The notes under the pieces were generated by a model, which worked only from the letters and a program-made list of their open reading frames with translations, did not search any database and was not told the DNA's origin. DNA of 64,000 nucleotides from Methylogaea oryzae (GTDB taxonomy: Bacteria > Pseudomonadota > Gammaproteobacteria > Methylococcales > Methylococcaceae). Within the stretch, counting starts at the first letter, position 1, and each line of letters opens with the position of its first letter. A program made the translations under genes and the position numbers. The stretch covers positions 736,501 to 800,500 of the forward strand of contig NZ_AP019782.1 of assembly GCF_019669985.1 (NCBI RefSeq), written 5' to 3'. Of this stretch, positions 1 through 9,902 are shown piece after piece.

Positions 1-42
1 TGCTGAGCTGATGGAAAAACGCCGGCAAGGCGTTGCGCGTCT

Positions 43-1419
<1,377 letters not shown>

Positions 1420-1423
1420 GGTG

Positions 1424-3208
1424 TCAGGATGGCTGGTTGGACGTTGGAACGGGATCGCGCGGCAGGAGCACCAGGAATAGCGCCCCGCCCAAGGCGGAGC
1501 GGTCCACTTGGATGCGGCCTTGGTGGGCGGCGACGATTTGTTGCACCACCGCCAAGCCCAGGCCGATACCGCCTTCGCGGCGAGTGTAGAACGGGTCGAA
1601 TATTTGCGCGCGGCTTTCTTCCGGGATGCCGGGGCCGCTGTCGTTCACCGCCATGGCCAGGCCGCCGCCCTCGTCGCGGCAGTCGATTTGCACCGTGCCG
1701 CCGTCCGGCGTGTGCTGGATGGCGTTGAGCACCAGGTTGAGCAGCACCTGCACCATTTGCTCGTCGTCGCAAGCCAGGAAAGGATCTGCGGCGTGGAGTC
1801 GGGTGTCCAGGCGGATGCGTTTTTTTTGCGCCTGGTGGCCGAGCAGGCCGGCGACCCGCTGGACGATGGCGTGCAGGTCGTGGCGGCGGAATTGCGGCGC
1901 GCGGGGGCGGGCCGCGTCCAGCAGGGTGGATACCAGCTTGTTGAGGCGATCCGACTCGTCGACGATGAAGTCCAGCATTTCGCGGCCTTCGCCGCTGAGA
2001 TTGGGTTCGCGCTTGAGCATCTGCGCCGAGGAGCGCAGGATGCCGAGCGGCGTGCGCACCTCGTGGGCCATGATCGCCGCCAGTTCGCCCACGGTCGCCA
2101 ATTTGGCGGCGCGCACCAGGTTTTGGCGGGAATGCTCCAGGTCGCCGATCATCTGCACGAAGGCGCCGGTCAGTTCGCCCACCTCGCCGCGCTGGGCGCT
2201 GGGGACGTCCGCCGTGCTCTGGGAGCGCATGAAGCGGCGGGTGAATTGAGTCAGCTGCACGATGGGCTGGGCGATGCGCCCCGCCACCAGATGGGCCAGC
2301 ACCACGGCGACCACCGCGGTCACGGCCAGCAGGACGAAGAAGGCCAGCCGCATGCGTTCCACCGGCAGGAAGGCGCTGGACAACGGCTGCGCCAACACCA
2401 GCGACCAGCCCAGGCCCGGCGCGCCTCGATAGCCGCTGGAGCGGGCCTGCTCCACCAGCACCGGCCCGGCTCCCAACAGGTTGTCGCCATCCTCGCTGAC
2501 GCCGCCGCTCCGTTGCGTCGCCGACAGCCATTCGGGCGGCAGGCGCCGCCCCGGCATGCCCCGTTCGCGCAAGGCGGCCGACGCCGCCAATACCTGGCCT
2601 TGATCGTCCAGCAGCAAGGCCAGGCGCTCGCCGTCGTCCGCCAGGCGATCCAACAGGCGCTGTAAATCCGCCCAGTCGTAACGCACGTACAAATTGCCCA
2701 GATCGCCTTGGCCGAAGGCGTTGTGGATGGGGGCGCGGATCGGCAGCGCCGCCCCCTGTCCCTGTTGCCGCTCGGCCTCCTGCAGGAACACGTCGCCGTC
2801 CGGCAGCGTGATTTTGAGGGTGTCCGCGCTGGGCTCGACCATGGTGCCCACCTGGGCCGGATCGGTGGACGCCACCACCGTGCCGTCGGCCAGGGCGGCG
2901 TAGAGGCTTTCGAAAATGCCGTAGTGCAGTCGCATGTCGGTCAGGAAGCGCGACAGGCGCTTGTCCAGATCCCGCACCCGGATATCCTGCATAATCTCCA
3001 CGTGGCTCCAGGTGTGGATGCTGGATAATCGCTCGAACATGAGGCGGTCGATGAGCTCCATGGAGGCCACCGCCTGGCCGGCAAGACTGTCGGCGATCTC
3101 TTCCTTGAGCACCTGGCGCGCCTGGAAAAACGCCAGCGCCGTCAGCACCGAGGCGCTAGCCAGGGTCAGGGCGAGAAAGGCGATGGACAGGGTGCTGCGG
3201 ATGGTCAT
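1424..3208 (-). CDS. Membrane sensor histidine kinase, partner of the NtrC-type regulator
   Basis: Inner-membrane kinase of 594 residues. A first TM helix (about 8-30) and a second (about 285-308) flank a periplasmic region of roughly 250 residues that looks like a double Cache-type ligand sensor (inferred from length and position). HAMP linker, dimerisation/phosphoacceptor helix with the H-box around AIMAHEVRTPLG (His near residue 380), then a HATPase domain with N-box NLVLNAIQHT and G-boxes NDSGPGIP and GIGLGLAVV. The ATG start leaves only about 50 bases to the divergent porin gene. The pairing with the NtrC-type regulator rests on adjacency and orientation. The signal is unknown; the neighbouring phosphate-binding-like protein suggests an anion or small-solute cue, which is inference. 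Confidence 0.92.
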   Translation of the reverse strand: MTIRSTLSIAFLALTLASASVLTALAFFQARQVLKEEIADSLAGQAVASMELIDRLMFERLSSIHTWSHVEIMQDIRVRDLDKRLSRFLTDMRLHYGIFESLYAALADGTVVASTDPAQVGTMVEPSADTLKITLPDGDVFLQEAERQQGQGAALPIRAPIHNAFGQGDLGNLYVRYDWADLQRLLDRLADDGERLALLLDDQGQVLAASAALRERGMPGRRLPPEWLSATQRSGGVSEDGDNLLGAGPVLVEQARSSGYRGAPGLGWSLVLAQPLSSAFLPVERMRLAFFVLLAVTAVVAVVLAHLVAGRIAQPIVQLTQFTRRFMRSQSTADVPSAQRGEVGELTGAFVQMIGDLEHSRQNLVRAAKLATVGELAAIMAHEVRTPLGILRSSAQMLKREPNLSGEGREMLDFIVDESDRLNKLVSTLLDAARPRAPQFRRHDLHAIVQRVAGLLGHQAQKKRIRLDTRLHAADPFLACDDEQMVQVLLNLVLNAIQHTPDGGTVQIDCRDEGGGLAMAVNDSGPGIPEESRAQIFDPFYTRREGGIGLGLAVVQQIVAAHQGRIQVDRSALGGALFLVLLPRDPVPTSNQPS

Positions 3209-3259
3209 GGCGGGCGGCGGAATTGTATGGCGGGGAGATGCGCTTGTGGGGACGGCAAC

Positions 3260-4294
3260 ATGGTAAAGGGGCGAGTCGGTTTTTGCGCCGGGATTTTATG
3301 CGGCTTGGCGTTGACGGCGTCAGCGGCCGACGTGCCGGAGTTCGGCGGTTACCGCTTGGGACGAGGCTATCGGATCGCCGACACCGATCTGACCCTGGGC
3401 GGTTACGCCAACCTGGACGTGATGGCGCCCCACAGCGGCGGCAGCCATGCCGAGCTGAGCGACCTTAGCCTGTTCATCACCTGGCAGGCCAGCGAGCACT
3501 GGCGCTTGTTCTCCGAAGTGGAGGTAGAGGACGGCCTGACGATTCGCGAAGGCCACGGTGTCGATGCCGGTCCGGCGGCGATCCGCCTGGAGCGCTTGTA
3601 CAGCGACTTCAGCTTCAACGAATCGGCCAATGTGCGCGTGGGCAAATTCCTGACGCCCATCGGCCGCTGGAATCTTATACACGCCGATCCCCTGGTGTGG
3701 ACCACGTCGCGGCCCGTCGTCACCCAGGTGCCGTTTTCCCAGCGCTCCGCCGGCGCCATGGTGTTCGGCGATATTCCCTTGCTGGGCCGGAACTTGGAGT
3801 ACCAGGCCTATGCGTCGGTGCTGCCCGACCCGGCGCGCCATCCCGACGACGGCGAATTCGGCAACGCCTACGGCATGCACACGACCTACGGCGAGCCGGG
3901 GCGCGCCCAAATAGGTTTTTCCTACGCCAGCTTCCGCAGCAGTCCGGCCTCCAGCGCCGCGCAGAACCTGTTCGGCGTGGACGGTTTTTGGACCCATGGC
4001 CGCTACGAGCTCAGCGGCGAATTCGTCTACCGCCGCTCTTCCGGAGTGGTGCAGCAAGACGCTTGGGGGCTTTACGCCCAGGGCGTAGCCCCCTTGTCCG
4101 AGCGCTTGTATGCGGTAGGACGCTACGAGGTGTACAAAGGCGTCAATGCCTCCCTGCCGGCGCAATTGTGGATCGGCGGATTGGCCTACAAGCCGGTGAC
4201 CCCGTTGGTGTTCAAGCTGGAATACGGCGCCGGCACGCATACCACCGCCGAGACGCCCGTGGGACTCGCCGCTTCCGTTTCGGTGCTGTTCTGA
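3260..4294 (+). CDS. Outer-membrane porin-like protein
   Basis: Secreted protein of 345 residues from the ATG chosen here. An upstream in-frame start would add 11 residues without signal character, whereas this start gives a clean signal peptide (MVKGRVGFCAGILCGLALTA, cleavage near SAADV). The mature part is rich in alternating aromatic and polar residues (LGGYANLDV, LFSEVEVEDGL, VRVGKFLTPIGRWN) and ends in SVSVLF, a C-terminal aromatic typical of outer-membrane beta-barrels. The phrase VGKFLTPIGRWN resembles phosphate- or sugar-selective porins of the OprP/OprO or BBP2 type; I cannot assign the substrate. It sits one base before the small binding-protein gene, so the two are probably one transcript and divergent from the kinase gene. 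Confidence 0.75.
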   Translation: MVKGRVGFCAGILCGLALTASAADVPEFGGYRLGRGYRIADTDLTLGGYANLDVMAPHSGGSHAELSDLSLFITWQASEHWRLFSEVEVEDGLTIREGHGVDAGPAAIRLERLYSDFSFNESANVRVGKFLTPIGRWNLIHADPLVWTTSRPVVTQVPFSQRSAGAMVFGDIPLLGRNLEYQAYASVLPDPARHPDDGEFGNAYGMHTTYGEPGRAQIGFSYASFRSSPASSAAQNLFGVDGFWTHGRYELSGEFVYRRSSGVVQQDAWGLYAQGVAPLSERLYAVGRYEVYKGVNASLPAQLWIGGLAYKPVTPLVFKLEYGAGTHTTAETPVGLAASVSVLF

Positions 4295-4295
4295 C

Positions 4296-4784
4296 ATGGG
4301 GCGTCGGATGATACGGTTGGCCCTGTCGTGGCTACTGTTGTGGCTGCCCTGCGCCCTTCCTGCGGCGGCGGAAAAAAACGCCGAATTGGCCGTGGTGGTG
4401 TCCAGTCGCGATGCCCCGCGCACGCTGGATTTGGAGCTGCTGGCCCGCATTTACCGCCGCAAGACGCTGTATTGGCCGGACGGACGCAAAATCGAACCGG
4501 TCAACCTGCCTGCCTCCGAGCCGCTGCGGCAGTTGTTCTCCCGGCGCGTGTTGAAAATGGAGCCGGAAGAATTGGAAGCCTACTGGAACCAGCAGTATTT
4601 TCAGGGCGTGTTCCCTCCCTTCATGCTGCCTTCGGAAGAAGCGGTCATCCGCTTCGTGGCGGATACCCCGGGCGCGGTGGGTTACGTTTCCGCCTGCGCC
4701 ATCGATGCCCGCGTCACCGTGCTGGTGTACCTGCGCGGCGACGAGGCGTCTCCTCACGCCGCCAACCGGGCTTGTCCCCACTGA
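4296..4784 (+). CDS. Small periplasmic phosphate-binding-like (PBP) protein
   Basis: Secreted protein of 162 residues with a signal peptide (hydrophobic 6-24, cleavage near PAAAEK). The mature part matches the short single-lobe relatives of PstS: VVVSSRDAPRTLDLELLARI, YRRKTLYWPDGRKI, an EELEAYWNQQYF segment and the ending DTPGAVGYVSA, which is characteristic of the family. It is about half the length of a true transport-type PstS and has no ABC permease or ATPase beside it, so it may act as a sensor accessory or scavenging protein and not as a transporter component. An alternative start four codons downstream is possible. It begins one base after the porin stop codon. Confidence 0.75.
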   Translation: MGRRMIRLALSWLLLWLPCALPAAAEKNAELAVVVSSRDAPRTLDLELLARIYRRKTLYWPDGRKIEPVNLPASEPLRQLFSRRVLKMEPEELEAYWNQQYFQGVFPPFMLPSEEAVIRFVADTPGAVGYVSACAIDARVTVLVYLRGDEASPHAANRACPH

Positions 4785-4887
4785 ACCTCCTGCAAAAAAA
4801 GTAGCAACCCCGCAATTTTCGTAGACAGCACGTCCCCCTGGCGGCGGTTGCTGCGCCCGTCGTCCGCCTGCGTTAACCGGCGGGTTT

Positions 4888-4904
4888 GTTTCGATATATC
4901 AAAC
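4888..4904. promoter_or_regulatory. 17-bp near-perfect palindrome, possible operator
   Basis: The sequence GTTTCGATATATCAAAC reads the same on both strands except for one mismatched pair. It lies about 100 bases upstream of the next gene, in a 219-base gap that otherwise shows nothing clear. The two half-sites are one base too close together for an FNR/DNR box. It could be an operator for an unidentified dimeric regulator, or chance. Confidence 0.25.
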
Positions 4905-5003
4905 GCTTAGATCGCCTTGTTGGGCGAGGCGGCGGCGTTTGGCATGCGCCCTGCAATGACGAGCCAAAGCCATTGGCGAGTTCAACGCGAGGAGCGACGC
5001 AGC

Positions 5004-5168
5004 ATGACCATCCTGGAGGCGATACTCATCGCCGTAATGTCGAGCACCGTGGCGGGGGTGATCGCCTTCTGCCGCATTCAGCATCGCCGTTGCCGCCGGG
5101 CGAGCCTTGCCGCGTACGACGCCTGGCCATCGCCGCGCAGCCCAAGCGCGCCGCCGGCGAGGCTATAG
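5004..5168 (+). CDS. Small single-TM protein, paralogue of the 39-aa protein near 45.2 kb
   Basis: Predicted 54-residue protein beginning MTILEAILIAVMSSTVAG, with one hydrophobic helix over about residues 4-22 followed by a basic, Cys- and Arg-rich stretch (FCRIQHRRCRR). A GAGGAG ribosome-binding site lies about nine bases before the ATG. I do not recognise the family, but the first 28 residues match a second small protein in this window (start at 45298, minus strand): both begin MTILE, share VM, TV and G at the same spacing, and end the helix with A-x-C-R. The DNA differences fall mainly at third codon positions, which supports real translation of both. It lies five bases before the Cys-rich protein gene. 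Confidence 0.6.
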   Translation: MTILEAILIAVMSSTVAGVIAFCRIQHRRCRRASLAAYDAWPSPRSPSAPPARL

Positions 5169-5172
5169 CGCC

Positions 5173-5556
5173 ATGTACGTCTATCGCATCATGGGCGCGC
5201 TCGGCGCCGCCGCGCCGGAACGGGTGGTGCTCTACGCCGAGGCGTTGGCGCTGGAGTCGAACGGCCGTTGCGCCATCGTCCGGGACACGCAGGCCAAGCA
5301 AACCAAATACCTGTTCATGGGCGAGGAAAGCTGCACCTCCTGTGGACGGTGCGCGAAACCGCCTTTGCTGGTGGACATCATTCGGGTGCCGGATCGAGGC
5401 ACCGAGGTGGTCATCAAAAGCCGCCGATTAAGCGCCGACAGCGGGGCGCAAGCCTATTGCCGCAGCCACGGCGTGACGACGTCCGCGCTAATTACCCCCC
5501 GCGCCGATTTCCGCGATGTCGCGGAATCCGCCCGGCACGCCATCAACGGAGCGTAA
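5173..5556 (+). CDS. Cys-rich protein of unknown function (CxxCxxC)
   Basis: Soluble-looking protein of 127 residues from the ATG that follows a GAGG element; a longer upstream reading would overlap the previous small gene. No signal peptide or TM helix. The centre carries ESCTSCGRC (Cys54, Cys57, Cys60), with further Cys at 33 and 96, which suggests metal or redox binding; it is too small and too Cys-poor for a classical ferredoxin. Three bases separate it from the cytochrome c gene, so it is probably co-transcribed with the cytochromes. I do not recognise the family. Confidence 0.6.
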   Translation: MYVYRIMGALGAAAPERVVLYAEALALESNGRCAIVRDTQAKQTKYLFMGEESCTSCGRCAKPPLLVDIIRVPDRGTEVVIKSRRLSADSGAQAYCRSHGVTTSALITPRADFRDVAESARHAINGA

Positions 5557-5559
5557 GCG

Positions 5560-5871
5560 ATGAAAATTTTCTGTGCGATCGGGCTTCTCGCCCTTGGCGT
5601 TTTTCATAATTCTGCGGCAACGGCCAGCGAGGAGCTGGCGCGGGCGAAAGCGTGCCTCGGTTGCCATGCCGTCGAGCAAAAGCGCATGGGGCCGGCCTAT
5701 AAGCAGGTGGCTGAAAAATATGCGGGTCAGCCCGACGCGGAGGATCGTCTGGTGGAGAAAGTCATGCACGGCGGTTCGGGGGTGTGGGGATCGATGTCCA
5801 TGCCCCCCAATTCCCAGGTGACGGCGGACGAGGCCCGAGCCTTGGTGCGCTGGATTTTGAGCCTCAAATAA
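5560..5871 (+). CDS. Periplasmic monoheme cytochrome c (class I, c551/c552-like)
   Basis: Small electron carrier of 103 residues with a signal peptide (about 1-22) and one heme-attachment motif CLGCH (Cys32, Cys35, His36). The distal ligand is probably Met81 in SMSMPPN, close to the usual class I arrangement. Family context: soluble cytochromes of this size carry electrons between membrane complexes in the periplasm. It is followed 61 bases later by a membrane protein and then an outer-membrane protein that each have their own CxxCH, so a role in a short electron chain is likely. The start is the ATG after GGAGCGTAAGCG. Confidence 0.88.
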   Translation: MKIFCAIGLLALGVFHNSAATASEELARAKACLGCHAVEQKRMGPAYKQVAEKYAGQPDAEDRLVEKVMHGGSGVWGSMSMPPNSQVTADEARALVRWILSLK

Positions 5872-5932
5872 TCGCGGCTTTCCCAGCGGCTGCGCCGGCC
5901 TGCGGACCGCTCGGAACCCACCGGAACGATCG

Positions 5933-6682
5933 ATGAATTCCAATCCTAGCTACCGTCGTTTTGCCGACTTGTCGGTGAGCGAAATTTTGCTGAATAGCGT
6001 TTTCCTTTGCGCTATCGGCTGCGGCTATGTATTCGCGCTGGCGAATTTGTATTACACCCATCAGGGGCGCGACGGAAAACCGGGATTGAGTATGGACGAT
6101 ATTGTTATCGCCTATCACGGAGCGGACGATAAAACGCGGCTCGAGTCCGCCCTCAACGGCATTATGGAGCCGAATTTGCGTTACAAAAGCGATAAGGATG
6201 TCATCGTGAAATGGATACATGCCGGCGCCGACGAGTCGGGCTATCGCAACGAAGTGGCGCCGATACTGGCGCGGGACTGCCAACGTTGCCATTCCCCCGA
6301 TATAAACCCCGGCTTGCCGGACTTGACCTCGTATCAAGGGGTTTTGGCCGTGGCTAAGTCCGGCGGCGCATCGCTGCCGGCCTTGATAAGGGTTTCCCAT
6401 ATTCATTTGTTCGGCATCGCATTCATTTTGTATTTCATCGGAAAAATATTCGTGCTGAGCGAAATCAACGTGTTCGCCAAGCGCGCTTTGGTCGTGATTC
6501 CGTTTCTTGCCATGTTTATCGACGTGTTTTCGTGGTTTGTGACCAAACAGGTGTCTTGGTTTTCCCACGTTGTGGTACTCGCCGGCGTATTGATGGGGAT
6601 GTCCATGGGGGCGCAAATCATCATCAGCCTTTACCAGATGTGGTTCCACCGGTCGCAGCCGCCGTTCAGCGGCGCCATGTAA
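5933..6682 (+). CDS. Inner-membrane protein with a single c-type heme motif
   Basis: Membrane protein of 249 residues. One TM helix near 18-40, then a hydrophilic loop of about 115 residues containing DCQRCH (CxxCH at 116-120), then three TM helices (about 156-175, 184-204, 212-234). For the motif to carry heme the loop must face the periplasm, which matches a short N-terminus inside the cell. The TM part contains several His residues (RVSHIHLF, SWFSHVVV) that could bind b-type heme or quinone; this is inference. The family is not recognised by name. Neighbours are a soluble cytochrome c and an outer-membrane cytochrome. Confidence 0.7.
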   Translation: MNSNPSYRRFADLSVSEILLNSVFLCAIGCGYVFALANLYYTHQGRDGKPGLSMDDIVIAYHGADDKTRLESALNGIMEPNLRYKSDKDVIVKWIHAGADESGYRNEVAPILARDCQRCHSPDINPGLPDLTSYQGVLAVAKSGGASLPALIRVSHIHLFGIAFILYFIGKIFVLSEINVFAKRALVVIPFLAMFIDVFSWFVTKQVSWFSHVVVLAGVLMGMSMGAQIIISLYQMWFHRSQPPFSGAM

Positions 6683-6802
6683 CGGCGGGTTGATAATCGG
6701 TCCGGTTTTCGACGGCGTTTATTGCGGTAGATAAACCGCCGTTGCCGGTTGGTTTTTCGACGATTGTTTTGATTGTTTTTTTCAATAGTAAAGAGGTTGG
6801 TT

Positions 6803-8191
6803 ATGTGGGTTGCTTTGGGGGCGCGTCGTCCGCTGGGTTTTATGGGGCTGCTTTGGGTCGGGCTGGCGGGTTTGATGATGGCCGGCGAAACGCAAGCTTT
6901 GCCGAGTTTCGCCCGTCAAACCGGTTCCGCGTGCAGCGCGTGTCACGTGCAATCCTTCGGGCCGGGCCTTACGCCGTACGGACGGCAATTCAAGCTGAAC
7001 GGATATACCTGGAGCAACGGCGAGAGCAATTTGCCGCCGGTTAGTGCGCTGATCGAAGGTTCATTCACCAATACGAAACGGGATAATCCGGCCATCGTTT
7101 CTTCGCAGCAACCGGACAAAAACAGCTCCCTGCACAATCGCGGCTACAACGCCAACAATAATTTCGCCTTGGACCAGGCGTCTTTGTTTTACGGCGGCAA
7201 GGTGTATGGGAAGGCCGGCGCATTCGTCCAGATGACCTACGATGGCGTGCAGGATCGCTTGGCCTTGGACAATACCGATATTCGTGTGGCGGACCAAGCC
7301 ACGTTGTGGGGGCAGGATTTGGTGTACGGCGTTTCCTTTAACAACAATCCGTCCGTGCAAGACCTGTGGAATACGACCACCGCCTGGGGTTATCCCTACG
7401 CGAGCTCTCGGCTGGCCAACACCCCCGGGGCCGCTCCCATCATCGGCAGTTTCGGCGGCCAGTTGGGCGGCGCCAGCCTGTACACCATGATCAACGATCT
7501 CGTGTTCCTGGAAGCGGGCGCCTATGGTTCGTTCAGCAAAAACGCGCAGAAAAGCATGGGCAACTACGATCCCCGGACCGTAGACGGCGGCGCGCCGTAC
7601 TGGCGGGTCGCTTTGCAAAAGGACTGGAACGGGCACTATTTCTCCGTCGGCCAGTTCGGCTTCCGCGCCAATGTGTTTCCCGATCCCCTCAATCACACCA
7701 ATACGGATCGATACACCGACCTGGGCGTCGACGCCACGTATCAATATCTGGCGAATATGGACCATATTTTCGAGCTGAAGGGGTCTTATATTAGGGAAAG
7801 CCAGAATTTGGCGGCGACCCAGTCGGCCGGCGGCGCGGCAAAATCCAATCAACAGCTCAACGCCGCGGCATTGAACGCGAGTTATACCTACCAGCAAACC
7901 TACGGGGTGACGTTCGGTTACAACCGCATCGGCGGTACCAAAGACACGGTGCTGTACGAGAACAATATTTCCAATAAGCCGGCTTCGGAGTATTTCACCG
8001 CCGAGGCGAGTTACGTTCCTTTCGGCAAGCATAATTCGACGGCCGCGCCGTGGCTGAACTTGCGCTTTGCCGTGCAGTACGTCGCGTATAACAAATTCAA
8101 CGGCGGCGACCGCAATGTGGATCCGTCCGGGGTTGCGACCCGAGCCAGCGACAACAACACGCTTTATTTAAACACCTCGCTTAGTTTCTAA
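6803..8191 (+). CDS. Outer-membrane monoheme cytochrome c / beta-barrel protein
   Basis: Predicted 462 residues from the ATG that follows AAAGAGGTTGGTT; an upstream ATG would add ten residues and lacks a ribosome-binding site. Signal peptide with cleavage near ETQALPSF, then ACSACH (Cys44, Cys47, His48), then about 400 residues of alternating polar/aromatic strands ending YLNTSLSF, with the terminal Phe of an outer-membrane barrel. The heme motif at the mature N-terminus would sit at the periplasmic mouth of the barrel, well placed to pass electrons to or through the outer membrane. Similar one-heme barrel proteins occur in methylotrophs and iron or ammonia oxidisers, usually annotated only as cytochrome c. 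A strong terminator follows. Confidence 0.75.
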   Translation: MWVALGARRPLGFMGLLWVGLAGLMMAGETQALPSFARQTGSACSACHVQSFGPGLTPYGRQFKLNGYTWSNGESNLPPVSALIEGSFTNTKRDNPAIVSSQQPDKNSSLHNRGYNANNNFALDQASLFYGGKVYGKAGAFVQMTYDGVQDRLALDNTDIRVADQATLWGQDLVYGVSFNNNPSVQDLWNTTTAWGYPYASSRLANTPGAAPIIGSFGGQLGGASLYTMINDLVFLEAGAYGSFSKNAQKSMGNYDPRTVDGGAPYWRVALQKDWNGHYFSVGQFGFRANVFPDPLNHTNTDRYTDLGVDATYQYLANMDHIFELKGSYIRESQNLAATQSAGGAAKSNQQLNAAALNASYTYQQTYGVTFGYNRIGGTKDTVLYENNISNKPASEYFTAEASYVPFGKHNSTAAPWLNLRFAVQYVAYNKFNGGDRNVDPSGVATRASDNNTLYLNTSLSF

Positions 8192-8208
8192 AAGGCACTC
8201 CCCTCTCG

Positions 8209-8241
8209 GCCCAGGCGATACTCGCCTGGGCTTCTTTTTTT
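8209..8241 (+). terminator. Rho-independent terminator after the cytochrome cluster
   Basis: Ten-base perfect stem GCCCAGGCGA/TCGCCTGGGC with a three-base loop, followed by TTCTTTTTTT. It separates the cytochrome genes from speD. Confidence 0.9.
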
Positions 8242-8395
8242 GTACCCCCCGTTTTGAGGAATATTTTTCGCGATACCGATGCGGCCTTCCATGGTTTTAC
8301 ATACATTTGCAATTCTGGAACAACTTGTCGCATGGGTTTCTTTAAAGTAGACGCACTTCCAGTAAACGTTGATCGACAAAACATAAGGTGGATAT

Positions 8396-8776
8396 ATGTC
8401 TGTTCATGCTTTAGCAGCAAAAAATAAAAATCCGGCCCTCGGCATGCATATGATCTTGGAGTTGTACGACTGCGAGGCCGGTCAGTTCGACGACGTGCAG
8501 TGGGTGGAGCAGGTCATGGTCGGCGCGGCGAAGGCGGCCAATGCCACGATAATCAGCGTGAGTTTCAATAAATTCAATCCGATAGGCATATCGGGGGTGG
8601 TTGTGATTTCCGAGTCGCACCTCACCATACACACCTGGCCGGAATATAAATATGCCGCTATCGATATTTTCACTTGCGGCGACGTGCTGGACGGCGACGC
8701 CGCCGTCAACTACCTGAAGACCGCCTTCGAGAGCGACCGGATCGACGTTCGCAGGCTGGATCGCGGACAAATTTGA
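8396..8776 (+). CDS. speD: S-adenosylmethionine decarboxylase proenzyme
   Basis: Pyruvoyl enzyme that decarboxylates S-adenosylmethionine to supply aminopropyl groups for spermidine. At 126 residues it is the short bacterial/archaeal class. The self-processing site is visible in ISESHLTIHTWPE: cleavage expected between Glu73 and Ser74, with His79 and Cys94 (FTCG) as the usual processing and catalytic residues. An AAGGTGG element precedes the ATG. The speE gene begins 38 bases downstream, completing the two-step pathway from putrescine to spermidine. Confidence 0.95.
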   Translation: MSVHALAAKNKNPALGMHMILELYDCEAGQFDDVQWVEQVMVGAAKAANATIISVSFNKFNPIGISGVVVISESHLTIHTWPEYKYAAIDIFTCGDVLDGDAAVNYLKTAFESDRIDVRRLDRGQI

Positions 8777-8814
8777 TTCGGTAATTTCAATAACCTATTC
8801 GGAATGGTGTCTCT

Positions 8815-9894
8815 ATGAATTCATTGCTTATGCCCGCCTTGTCCGGCAAGAGTCAAAAAACCCGGCCGTATTTGCTGCCGGAGTTGCCGCCGGACCGTTA
8901 CTATGTCGAGGCTCCGACGCCGGAATCGCTGGGTAACGGTTCCCTGATCTTCATCGAAGACAGCGATCCGTTCGACCGCTATACCTATCGTTTGCGGAAT
9001 ATCTTGTACAGCGGCAAAACCGCTTATCAAAACGTATTGATCGCCGATACGGTTAATTATGGCCGTGCGTTGATGCTGGACGGCGCCATTCAAAGCTCGC
9101 AGGACGACGAATCCCTTTACCACGAGGTATTGGTTCAGCCGGCAATGCTGCGTCATCCGTCGCCCCGCGACGTTTTGATCATCGGCGGCGGCGAAGGCGC
9201 CACGTTGCGCGAAGTGCTGGTGCATCGCTCGGTTAAAACGGCGACCATGGTCGATTTGGATCAAGAGCTGGTCGATTTGTGCCGGGAACACATGGGCACT
9301 TGGCACCGCGGGGCTTTCGATGATCCGCGGGTGAGATTGGTCTACGAAGACGGGCGGCAGTTCATGGAGAACGACGATGCCCGTTATGATGTGGTGATTA
9401 TCGACGTGGTCGACATGCTGGATAACGGGCCGGCGCAAGCCCTGTACACCCGGCAGTTTTATGAATTGCTCAAGCGTCGCCTGCGTCCGGAAGGCATCGT
9501 TGCGGTGCAGGGATTGGAGTTCTGCTTCGATGACGCGGCCCCCCATGCCGCCTTGGCGCGCACGTTGCGGACGGTATTCGCCGAAGTGCATTCCTACAGC
9601 GCGGCCATTCCCTCATTCCTTTCGACTTGGGGCTTCTTGATCGCTTCCGATTGGTTCCGGCCGGACGAATGGACGGCCCACGAGGTGGACGCGACCATTC
9701 AAAGCAAACTTGGCTCGCAGTGGCTTAGCCATCTAACCGGCGATTATCTCAAGAGCTGCTTCAGCTTGTGTAAAGAAACCAAGTTTATGCTGTCGCTCCC
9801 TGGTCCGGTTATCGAGGACGGCGTCGATTTGATATTGCCGCCCCACATCGAAGAGGTTGAAAAACCTTACGCGACTTTCCCTATCCCCGGGTGA
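8815..9894 (+). CDS. speE: Spermidine synthase (polyamine aminopropyltransferase)
   Basis: Transfers the aminopropyl group from decarboxylated SAM to putrescine. The Rossmann core carries the nucleotide motif LIIGGGEGATLREVL, the acidic VDLDQELVDLC strand, YEDGRQFM and the catalytic-loop segment VIIDVVDML. At 359 residues it is longer than the approximately 290-residue E. coli enzyme, with about 40 extra residues at the N-terminus and a longer C-terminal tail. In the catalytic loop the second Asp of the usual D-x-x-D pattern is present (IIDVVDM). It lies directly after speD and eight bases before the next gene. Confidence 0.93.
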   Translation: MNSLLMPALSGKSQKTRPYLLPELPPDRYYVEAPTPESLGNGSLIFIEDSDPFDRYTYRLRNILYSGKTAYQNVLIADTVNYGRALMLDGAIQSSQDDESLYHEVLVQPAMLRHPSPRDVLIIGGGEGATLREVLVHRSVKTATMVDLDQELVDLCREHMGTWHRGAFDDPRVRLVYEDGRQFMENDDARYDVVIIDVVDMLDNGPAQALYTRQFYELLKRRLRPEGIVAVQGLEFCFDDAAPHAALARTLRTVFAEVHSYSAAIPSFLSTWGFLIASDWFRPDEWTAHEVDATIQSKLGSQWLSHLTGDYLKSCFSLCKETKFMLSLPGPVIEDGVDLILPPHIEEVEKPYATFPIPG

Positions 9895-9902
9895 AGTGAT
9901 TT

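Noticed and set aside
3229-3246. Sigma-54 promoter before the porin gene, expected from the NtrC-type regulator
   Set aside because: The GG and GC elements are nine and not ten bases apart and the flanks do not match TGGCAC/TTGC.
4888-4904. FNR/DNR box in front of the cytochrome genes
   Set aside because: The half-sites are one base closer than TTGAT-N4-ATCAA requires, so only a generic palindrome is reported.
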